Part shown: positions 1 through 6,838 of the stretch, one piece after another
Position numbering within the stretch: the stretch's first letter is position 1
Layout: the number at the start of each line of letters is the position of its first letter
From: Massilia sp. UBA2604
GTDB lineage: Bacteria; Pseudomonadota; Gammaproteobacteria; Burkholderiales; Burkholderiaceae_D
Length of the DNA: 62,109 bases
Reading direction: 5' to 3'
Assembly (NCBI GenBank): GCA_002339265.1
Contig: DDKG01000139.1
Span: forward strand, 1-62,109
Translations under genes and position numbers: made by a program
Notes under the pieces: generated by a model
Seen by the model: only the letters and a program-made list of their open reading frames with translations
Database searches by the model: none
What the model was told of the DNA's origin: nothing

Positions 1-197
1 TGACCGTGGAAGGCATGAGCTGCCAGCACTGCGTGGGCCGCGTCACCAAATCGGTGCAGGCGGTCGACGCCGACGCCAAGGTCGCGATCGACCTCGACAA
101 GGCCAGCGTGCGCATCGACAGCCAGGCCGAACTCGAGCGCCTCGTGGCCGCCATCGACGGCGCCGGCTATCCGGTCACGGCGCGCGCCCTGGTATAG
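1..197 (+). CDS. copZ: Heavy-metal-associated (HMA) copper chaperone, CopZ-like, 5' end cut by one base
   Basis: Small cytosolic metal carrier of the HMA family, which binds Cu(I) and passes it to a copper-exporting P-type ATPase or a copper-sensing regulator. The metal-binding motif GMSCQHC (MxCxxC type) lies at the N-terminus, and the protein is about 65 residues, normal for CopZ. The frame is open to the window edge and the first bases read tg-acc-gtg-gaa, so the true ATG start probably begins one base before the window (M-T-V-E-G-M-S-C). The stop TAG is at 195-197. The copper operon 3 kb downstream on the other strand fits this role. Whether a CopA ATPase lies upstream cannot be seen. Confidence 0.85.
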   Translation, partial: TVEGMSCQHCVGRVTKSVQAVDADAKVAIDLDKASVRIDSQAELERLVAAIDGAGYPVTARALV

Positions 198-363
198 AAG
201 ATTTGTCGTCTAAAGTATCGTTTGTGGACGATAAGACATCAAATTCCCACCCCATGCACAGCGAATTGCGCTATATTTTATTGAAACGACAATAATGACA
301 GGCGCCGCCCGGACAGCCGCATAACATCATGCTGCCCCCGCCGGATCCTCCACGGGGAGAGAC

Positions 364-3123
364 ATGCGACAAGGCGTTCTGGCAGAGCCGACGGACCTGG
401 TGAAGCAACCGCCGAGCGGCGCCCAGCTGCGCCACGTGGTCTGGGTGCTGGCCGGCCTGGCGCTCGTGTTCGCGCTGCTGGCGCCGGCTGCCGGGCTGCC
501 GCTGGCGCGGGCGCCGGAATTCATCCCGATGTATGGCTCGGTGCTGATCGGCGCCAACCTGCTGACCGGCATCTTGCTGCTGGGCCACGTCCACACGGGA
601 CGTTCGCGCGCGCTCGGCATCCTGGTGCTGGGCTACCTGCTCACGGCGCTGATCGCCAGCGCCCACCTGCTGACCTTTCCTGGGCTGTTCGCCGACCAGG
701 GCGTGCTGGGCGGGAACAACCAGACCACGCCCTGGCTGCACATCACCTGGCATGCGCTGTTCCCGCTGTTCGTGCTCGGCTATACGCGCAGCGGCGAGGC
801 GCCATCGCTTCCGCCGCACTTCATGCGCGTCGGCGCCTTGCTGATCCTGCTGTTCGTGGCCCTGCTGGTGCTGGTGTCGACCACTGCCGCCCCCTGGCTG
901 CCGCCACTGCTGGACGGCACTCGCACCTTGCCGCTGTACCACTGGCTCGCGGGCGCGGTGTTGGTGCTGTCGGGCGGGGTATTGTGGGCCATCGTGCGCA
1001 AGCGGCCGCGCACCGTGCTCGACGTCTGGCTGGCGGTCGCGATGTCGGCCTGGGTGTTCGAGGTCGGGCTGTCCTGCGTGCTCAATGGCGGCATGTTCGA
1101 CCTCGGTTTCTATGCCGGCCGCCTGTACGGCCTGGCGGCCGCGCTGTTCGTACTGGGCGCGCTGGCGATCGACAATATCGCGCTGCATGCGCGCCTGCAC
1201 GCGACGTTCCAGGAAATGATGGAGACGCGTGCCCACGCCCAGTGGCAAAGCCTGCTCGGCACCGTGCTGCGGCAGTTGCCGGACGGTGTGCTGATCGTCG
1301 ACGCGGCAGGGCGTTGCGTTATGGCCAACGACCAGGCCCGGCGGATGGCGGACTGCTTCGTACCCGGCGCCGCCGATGGCGAGCGACATGGGACGCCATT
1401 CGGCATGGCGGCCATGCTGGAGCTGATCCGCGATCCGGTGGCGCGCGCGGTGGGCGGCGAGTCCTTCCGCGAGGCCTTGCTGGAAAGCGAAAGGGACGGC
1501 GTGCGGCGCTCGTATACGGTCAGCGGCGCGCCGCTGCGCGACGGCGCCGCCGAACTGGCGGCGGCAGTGATCGTGCTGGACGATATCACCGAGCGCACCG
1601 AGGCCAGCGCGGCGCTGACCCGTGCGCTGGACCAGACGCGCTATCTGATCGAGAACACGCCGCTGGCCGTGATCGAATGGAACCGCGACCTGGTCGTCAC
1701 CCTGTGGAATGGGCGCGCCGAAGAGCTGTTCGGCTGGCGCCAGGACGAGGTGGTCGGCATCCGCATCGACGCGCTGCCGATGATCCACGAGAGCGACGCC
1801 GACCAGGTGGAGCTGATGATCCGGCGCCTGGTCGAGGCGCCGACCGGCCACGCCAAGTCCAGTAACCGCAACCGCACCCGCGACGGCCGCGTGCTGTGCT
1901 GCGAGTGGTACAACTCGGTGCTGGTGGACGAGGCCGGCCAGATCCTGACCGTGTTTTCGCTGGTGCTGGACGTGACCGAACGCGAACAGGCGATGGACGG
2001 CCTGCGCGAGGCCGACCAGCGCAAGGACGTGTACATCGCGACCCTGGCGCATGAGCTGCGCAATCCGCTGGCGCCAATCGCCAACGCCGCCTCGCTCCTG
2101 CGCGGCAAGGCGCTGCCGCCCGAGCGCATCGAATGGATCGCCGCCATGGTCGGGCGCCAGGTGGCCCAGATGGCGCGCCTGCTGGACGACTTGCTGGACG
2201 TCTCGCGCATCGGCCGCGGCAAGATCGAACTGCGCCGCACGCGGGTGGAACTGGGGCGCCTGATCCGTGACGCCCTGCAGAGCAGCATGCCGCTGATCGA
2301 GACCGGGCGCCACCAGGTGGCGCTGCGGCTGGTGGATGAACCCCTGTGGGTGGAGGCCGATGCGCTGCGCCTGACCCAGGTGTTCGCGAACCTGATCAAT
2401 AATGCGGCCAAGTACACGCCGCCCGGTGGCGCGCTCGAGATCGGGCTGCGCTCCGAGAACGGCGAGGCGGTGGCCTGGGTGGAAGACAATGGCGTGGGCC
2501 TGGACGCCGCCATGATCGAGCGCGTGTTCGACCCGTTCGTGCAGGTCAGCAGCGCGCGCCACCTGGCCCAGGGCGGCCTGGGCATCGGGCTGTCGCTGGC
2601 GAAGGGCTTCGTCGAGCTGCATGGCGGCAGCATCCGCGCCGACAGCGACGGCGCGGGGCAGGGCGCCACCTTCATCGTGCGCCTGCCGCTGTGCGAGGCG
2701 GCCGAGCCGGAGGCCGACGCCGAGGGCCAGGCCGATGGCGGCGCCGTCATCGGCAGACACATCCTGGTGGCGGACGACAACGTCGACGCCGCCGAATCGC
2801 TGGCCTGGCTGCTGCGCTCCGAAGGCGCCAGCGTGACGGTGGCGCACGACGGCGCCCAGGCGCTGCGGCTGTACCACGAGCGCTGCGCGGACATCGTGGT
2901 GCTCGACCTGGGCATGCCCGAGATGAGCGGGCTCGAAGTGGCCGCGATCCTGGCCGACAAGTGCCCGCGTCCCTACCTGGTCGCGGTCACGGGACGCGGA
3001 CGGCAGGAAGACCGCGCCGCCTCGCTGGCGGCCGGCTTCGACCATCACTTCACCAAGCCGGTCGCGCCGCAGCAGCTGATCGAGCTGCTGCGCGGGGTGA
3101 CGCAGGAGCAGACGGGCGGCTAG
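364..3123 (+). CDS. Hybrid sensor histidine kinase: MASE4-PAS-PAS-HisKA-HATPase-REC
   Basis: Membrane-bound hybrid kinase of 919 aa. The first ~280 residues are mostly hydrophobic, with about eight membrane segments, and match the MASE4 membrane sensor type (RxxLDVWLAVAMSAW, then FDLGFYAGRLYGL). Two PAS domains follow (~290-410 and ~420-540). HisKA has the phosphoacceptor in LAHELRNPLAP (H563). The ATPase domain shows the N box NLINNAAKYT, G1 DNGVGLD and G2 GGLGIGLS. The C-terminal receiver has the phosphoacceptor D848 in VLDLGMPEMSG and a late Lys (HFTKP). A GGGGAGAG ribosome site sits just before the ATG. Its stop overlaps that of the convergent oxidase gene by 4 bases (CTAG). The signal and partner are unknown; proximity to copper genes alone does not show that it senses copper. 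Confidence 0.92.
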   Translation: MRQGVLAEPTDLVKQPPSGAQLRHVVWVLAGLALVFALLAPAAGLPLARAPEFIPMYGSVLIGANLLTGILLLGHVHTGRSRALGILVLGYLLTALIASAHLLTFPGLFADQGVLGGNNQTTPWLHITWHALFPLFVLGYTRSGEAPSLPPHFMRVGALLILLFVALLVLVSTTAAPWLPPLLDGTRTLPLYHWLAGAVLVLSGGVLWAIVRKRPRTVLDVWLAVAMSAWVFEVGLSCVLNGGMFDLGFYAGRLYGLAAALFVLGALAIDNIALHARLHATFQEMMETRAHAQWQSLLGTVLRQLPDGVLIVDAAGRCVMANDQARRMADCFVPGAADGERHGTPFGMAAMLELIRDPVARAVGGESFREALLESERDGVRRSYTVSGAPLRDGAAELAAAVIVLDDITERTEASAALTRALDQTRYLIENTPLAVIEWNRDLVVTLWNGRAEELFGWRQDEVVGIRIDALPMIHESDADQVELMIRRLVEAPTGHAKSSNRNRTRDGRVLCCEWYNSVLVDEAGQILTVFSLVLDVTEREQAMDGLREADQRKDVYIATLAHELRNPLAPIANAASLLRGKALPPERIEWIAAMVGRQVAQMARLLDDLLDVSRIGRGKIELRRTRVELGRLIRDALQSSMPLIETGRHQVALRLVDEPLWVEADALRLTQVFANLINNAAKYTPPGGALEIGLRSENGEAVAWVEDNGVGLDAAMIERVFDPFVQVSSARHLAQGGLGIGLSLAKGFVELHGGSIRADSDGAGQGATFIVRLPLCEAAEPEADAEGQADGGAVIGRHILVADDNVDAAESLAWLLRSEGASVTVAHDGAQALRLYHERCADIVVLDLGMPEMSGLEVAAILADKCPRPYLVAVTGRGRQEDRAASLAAGFDHHFTKPVAPQQLIELLRGVTQEQTGG

Positions 3124-4505
3124 TGCTGGTGGCCGCCGTGGTCCTTCGGGCCGGGCTTGCGCGCGTTAAGGGCAGGGCTGGCCGCCGCTGGCGTGGCGTT
3201 CGGTGCGCTGGCGGCAGCCGGCACCTCGCCGGTCCACTCGCGCGCGACCGTGCCGGCCGGGTGGCGGTACCAGCCGGGATCGCGGTAGTCGCCGCGCTTG
3301 AGGCCATCGCGCACCTTCAGCACCGTGAACATGCCGCCCATCTCCAGACCGCCGAAGGGGCCGTCGCCGCTCATCATCGGCAGCGTGTTGTGCGGCAGCG
3401 CCATCTTCATGTCGCCCATCGAGCCGCCCTTGTCGCCCATGACCATATAGCCCGGCACCAGCTTGTTGATCTTCTCGGCCACGCCGCGGTGGTCGACCCC
3501 GATCAGGGTCGGCACGTCGTGGCCCATCGCGTTCATCGTATGGTGCGACTTGTGGCAGTGGAAGGCCCAGTCGCCCGGCGCATCGGCCACGAACTCGATC
3601 GCCCGCATCTGACCCACGGCGACGTCGGTGGTCACCTCCGGCCAGCGCGCCGACTTGGGCACCCAGCCGCCGTCGGTGCCGGCCACCTCGAAGCGGTGGC
3701 CGTGCAGGTGGATCGGGTGGTTGGTCATGGTCAGGTTGCCGACCCGGATGCGGACCTTGTCGTTCAGTCCTGCCACCATCGAATCGAGGCCCGGGAACAC
3801 GCGGCTGTTGATGGTCCACAGGTTGAAGTCGAGCATGGTGTTGGTGCGCGGCGTGTAGCTGCCCGGCTCGATGTCGAACGACGACAGCAGCATCACGTAA
3901 TCGCGGTCGACGGCGTGCTGGCGCGGATTCTTCGGGTGCGTGACCCAGAAGCCCATCATCCCCATCGCCATCTGCTGCATCTCGTCGGCGTGCGGGTGGT
4001 ACATGAAGGTGCCGGCGTGGCGCGCCACGAATTCGTAGACGAAGGTTTTACCCGGCTGGATGCCGGGTTGCGTGAGGCCGGTGACGCCGTCCATCCCGCA
4101 CGGCAGCAGCTGGCCGTGCCAGTGCACGCTGGTGTGCTCGGGCAGCTTGTTGGTGACGAAGATGCGCACCCGGTCGCCTTCCACCACCTCGATCGTGGGA
4201 CCCGGGCTCTGGCCGTTGTAGCCCCACAAATTGGCCTGCATGCCGGGCGCCAGTTCGCGCACCACGGGTTCGGCTATCAGGTGGAATTCCTTGACGCCGT
4301 CCTTCATGCGCCAGGGCAGGGTCCAGCCGTTGAGGGTCACGACCGGGTTGTAGGGGCGGCCGCTCGGCGGCGCCAGCGGGGCCGCGGTGGCGGCGGAGGT
4401 GTGGACGGGGGCTTCGGGCAGCGCGGCGGCGCCGGCCTTGCTTACCAGCGAGGCGCCGAGCATGGTCACGCCGGCGCCGGTGAGGAACGATCTGCGATTG
4501 GTCAT
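3120..4505 (-). CDS. Tat-exported multicopper oxidase (copper tolerance)
   Basis: Periplasmic multicopper oxidase, 461 aa, probably oxidising Cu(I) or other substrates with O2. The N-terminus MTNRRSFLTGAG carries a twin-arginine type signal (RRSFL). All four copper-ligand blocks are visible in order: HWHG, YHPHAD, HPIHLHGH and HCHKSHH followed by MGH. The C-terminus is rich in Ala/Pro/Lys and ends in GGHQH. The start codon overlaps the TolC-like gene stop in an ATGA, so the two are translationally coupled. It is the last gene of the minus-strand copper operon 6722 to 3120. CopA-type and CueO-type oxidases cannot be separated by eye, so no symbol is given. A methionine-rich stretch (MVMGDKGGSMGDMKM) may bind extra copper. 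Confidence 0.9.
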   Translation of the reverse strand: MTNRRSFLTGAGVTMLGASLVSKAGAAALPEAPVHTSAATAAPLAPPSGRPYNPVVTLNGWTLPWRMKDGVKEFHLIAEPVVRELAPGMQANLWGYNGQSPGPTIEVVEGDRVRIFVTNKLPEHTSVHWHGQLLPCGMDGVTGLTQPGIQPGKTFVYEFVARHAGTFMYHPHADEMQQMAMGMMGFWVTHPKNPRQHAVDRDYVMLLSSFDIEPGSYTPRTNTMLDFNLWTINSRVFPGLDSMVAGLNDKVRIRVGNLTMTNHPIHLHGHRFEVAGTDGGWVPKSARWPEVTTDVAVGQMRAIEFVADAPGDWAFHCHKSHHTMNAMGHDVPTLIGVDHRGVAEKINKLVPGYMVMGDKGGSMGDMKMALPHNTLPMMSGDGPFGGLEMGGMFTVLKVRDGLKRGDYRDPGWYRHPAGTVAREWTGEVPAAASAPNATPAAASPALNARKPGPKDHGGHQH

Positions 4506-5914
4506 TGTGCTTCCTTGTGGTCGTGTGCGTGGCCGTGCGGGGCAGCAGCCGCCGGGGCGGACGACAGGCGGCCTCCCAGCGCGGCTTCGAGGTCGGCCTC
4601 GGCCAGCCAGAATTCCTTCAGTGCGTCGATGGTGGCGTGCACCGCCGCCGCCTGTTCGCGGGCGTCGGCCAGCAGCTCGAACGGGCTGGCCAGCATGCCG
4701 TTGTAGCGCAGCAGGGTCTCGCCAGCGATCTTCCGGCGCAGCGGGATCACGTGATCGCGGTAGTGGCGCGCGACGTCGTAGCTGGCGCGGTAGCCCAGGT
4801 AGCCGGCGCGCGCCTCGCTGCGCGCGTTCACGGCCGTCTCGGCGACGCGGCCGAGCGCCTGCATGTACAGGGCTTCGGCACGCGCGACGCGGGCGCCGCC
4901 CCAGTCGAACAGCGGCAATTCGAGCGAGATTTCATAGCCTTCGCTGCGCGGCTCGCCCGTCTCGCTCTTGCTGGCGTAGCCCAGGTCGAGCACATTGACC
5001 ATGCGCGTGGTCCGGGTCAGACCCAGGTCGGCGGCAGTGCCGGCCGCGGCGGCGCGCGCGGCGCGCACGTCGAGGCGGCGTTCGAGGGCCAGGCGTTCGA
5101 TGCCGGTCAGTTCCACGGGATGATGGGGCAGTTCGGGCAGGCGCTCGGGCAGCGTGTAGCCGGCTTGGGCGCCCCACAGGCCGAGCTGGCGCGTCAGGTG
5201 TTCGCGGGCGGCGTCGCGCGCGCGGCCCGCGCGCAGCACGGCGGCGCCGGCTTCGGCGTGGAAGGCCGATTCTCGCGCCAGGTCGAGCGCGCTGGCGTTG
5301 CCGGCCAGGGTCATGCGCTCCATCAATTCGCTGGAGGCGTCGGCGGCGGCGGCGACCTGGCGCGCATAGTCGAGCGCCTGGCCGGCGGCCACGGCCTCGA
5401 TCCAGGCGCGCCGGGTGGCGATCGCATGGCGCTCGATGGCGGCGGCGACGCTTAACGTGGTCTCCTGGTGGCGGCGCTCGGCCATGCGCTGGCGCAGCGG
5501 CAGGGTCAAAAGGCTGGCCAGGTCGAGCGATACGCCGCGCTCGATCTCGCGGCTGCCGCCGCCATCCATGCGCGAGAAGCCGAACGAGGGATTGCGCAGG
5601 CGTGCGGCCTGGGCCAGGTCGGCCTGGGCGATGCCGGCGTCCCAGTAGCTGGCCTGCAGGCCGGGGTGGCTCAACACAGCGATGCGCACGGCGGCGTCGA
5701 GGCCCAGCGGCTCCTTGAGCAGGGCGTCGATTTCAAGCGCCAGCGCGCGCCGGTCGTCGTCGCTCTGCAGCAGGCGCGCTTCGACGCCGGTGCGCTCACG
5801 CGCCTCGTCGGCGCTCAGGCGGAATGCAGTATCGGGGCTGGTGTTGGCGCAGCCGGCCAGCAGCAGGACAGCGGCCGCGGCCAGCGCGCTGCGGGACATC
5901 TTCAAGGCGGCCAT
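4502..5914 (-). CDS. TolC-family outer-membrane efflux lipoprotein
   Basis: Outer-membrane factor of the TolC/NodT type, 470 aa, expected to form the outer channel of an export system. A lipoprotein signal ends in the lipobox LLAGC, followed by long Ala/Arg/Glu-rich helical stretches that repeat twice, as expected for the OEP hairpins. The C-terminus is His-rich (PHGHAHDHKEAQ), which is unusual for the family and fits a copper-linked operon. Its ATG overlaps the stop of the upstream His-rich gene by one base (TGATG), and its stop overlaps the oxidase start (ATGA). No RND or membrane-fusion partner is encoded here, so it may act with a pump elsewhere or serve periplasmic copper removal with the oxidase. 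Confidence 0.85.
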   Translation of the reverse strand: MAALKMSRSALAAAAVLLLAGCANTSPDTAFRLSADEARERTGVEARLLQSDDDRRALALEIDALLKEPLGLDAAVRIAVLSHPGLQASYWDAGIAQADLAQAARLRNPSFGFSRMDGGGSREIERGVSLDLASLLTLPLRQRMAERRHQETTLSVAAAIERHAIATRRAWIEAVAAGQALDYARQVAAAADASSELMERMTLAGNASALDLARESAFHAEAGAAVLRAGRARDAAREHLTRQLGLWGAQAGYTLPERLPELPHHPVELTGIERLALERRLDVRAARAAAAGTAADLGLTRTTRMVNVLDLGYASKSETGEPRSEGYEISLELPLFDWGGARVARAEALYMQALGRVAETAVNARSEARAGYLGYRASYDVARHYRDHVIPLRRKIAGETLLRYNGMLASPFELLADAREQAAAVHATIDALKEFWLAEADLEAALGGRLSSAPAAAAPHGHAHDHKEAQ

Positions 5915-6273
5915 CAGTGGTGGTCTCCGTGTCCGTGGTGGCCATGGTGTTCATGGCCGTCGGCCTTTGGCTGCTCCTTTGGCGCAGGCTTGGCGTGGCC
6001 GGCGTGCGCTGAATGGTCGGCATGGTCGTCACGGCCGGCATGATGGCCATGGGCCGGCTGGCTGGCCACGATGCGGTTGTTTTCCTGCCAATTGCGGTCC
6101 GGTGTCGTCGCGGCGGCGGCAGGCGGGCGCTTGACGTAGGCGCTCTGGTAGCGCGTCTCGGGGACGCCGGCGGCGGGATCGTCGGCGGTGTGCTGGGCGA
6201 TGGCGGGCATGGCCGCGAACAATGCGCCCAGCAGGGCGGCCGCGCGCCATGGCGCGGCGGTGTACGTAAACAT
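5914..6273 (-). CDS. His-rich secreted protein of the copper operon
   Basis: Predicted periplasmic protein of 119 aa. It begins MFTYTAAPWRAAALLGALF, a Sec signal peptide ending near AMPAIAQ. The C-terminal third is loaded with His, Gly and Asp (GHEHHGHHGHGDHH at the end), a composition typical of metal-binding buffers. The frame is open further upstream, but the ATG at 6273 has a GAGGA ribosome site at the right spacing and starts the signal peptide, so it was chosen. It overlaps the TolC-like gene by one base. The family is not recognised; copper or zinc binding is inferred from composition and operon context. Confidence 0.75.
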   Translation of the reverse strand: MFTYTAAPWRAAALLGALFAAMPAIAQHTADDPAAGVPETRYQSAYVKRPPAAAATTPDRNWQENNRIVASQPAHGHHAGRDDHADHSAHAGHAKPAPKEQPKADGHEHHGHHGHGDHH

Positions 6274-6329
6274 GGTGTCCTCGTTCGGATGAAATGCGTC
6301 GGGCTGCGCGCGGGGCGCGGCAGGCGAAA

Positions 6330-6722
6330 TCAGGCGAGCGGGAAGCGGGGCGGTCGTTCGGGCAGCGCGAGGTCGACCGCGGCGAGGCGGCCGGTGGCGG
6401 GGATGAGGAGGGCGGTGGCCAGGGATGGCGCCGGCGGGTTGACGCCCGCTGCGGGCGCCATGGCGGCGCCCATGCAGCAGGCGGCGCAGGCGCTGCAGCT
6501 GCCGTCGTGATCGTGAGACTCTTGGGCGACGTCCTGCTTCTTGTCCTGCATCTCGTGGCAAGGGCTGGCCGTGGCGTCGTGGTGCGGGCTCGCGTGCGCG
6601 GCCTGCTGCGTCCCCTGCGGTGCGTCGTGTGCGCACGCAAGCATGGCGGCCGAAGCGATTCCCTGGAACGGGATCGCCATCAGCATCAGCCAGACGAACA
6701 GGAGACGGACGGAATATTTCAC
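6330..6722 (-). CDS. Cys/His-rich secreted small protein, first gene of the copper operon
   Basis: Hypothetical exported protein of 130 aa. A hydrophobic N-terminus (FVWLMLMAIPFQGIASAA) is a signal peptide or anchor, followed by a His/Asp/Cys-rich centre (PHHDATASPCHEM; HDHDGSCSACAACC). Small proteins of this type commonly lead copper-efflux operons and resemble the DUF2946 style, but the match is not certain. The start used is GTG at 6722, because it gives a complete signal peptide; no clear ribosome site precedes it, so it may be leaderless or start at an internal ATG near 6686. It probably binds metal through the Cys/His cluster. Confidence 0.65.
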   Translation of the reverse strand: MKYSVRLLFVWLMLMAIPFQGIASAAMLACAHDAPQGTQQAAHASPHHDATASPCHEMQDKKQDVAQESHDHDGSCSACAACCMGAAMAPAAGVNPPAPSLATALLIPATGRLAAVDLALPERPPRFPLA

Positions 6723-6728
6723 ACGGCG

Positions 6729-6759
6729 ATTCTAGCATGCCCGGCGCCGCTGGCGCCAA
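6729..6759 (-). promoter_or_regulatory. Candidate MerR-type promoter with dyad for the copper operon
   Basis: On the minus strand a TTGGCG -35 (6754-6759) and TAGAAT -10 (6729-6734) are separated by 19 bases, the long spacing typical of CueR/MerR-activated promoters. The spacer region holds an imperfect dyad around GGCGCC-AGC-GGCGCC. The -10 lies only about 6 bases before the GTG start at 6722, so a transcript from here would be nearly leaderless. That conflict keeps confidence low. Confidence 0.3.
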
Positions 6760-6838
6760 GCCCCGGCTTCGCCGCGCCGTCGGGCTGCGGCGTTTGCTAC
6801 CATGCCAATATACTCGCCGATGGAAAGGTCCCGACCGT

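Noticed and set aside
204..237. Imperfect dyad TTGTCGTC...GACGATAA before the first kinase
   Set aside because: Short and imperfect, with no clear promoter next to it; not enough to call an operator or terminator.
271..3048. 925-codon open frame on the minus strand opposite the first kinase
   Set aside because: Rich in Arg/His/Gln with no domain signature; it is the antisense of a well-supported kinase and a common artefact of GC-rich codon bias.
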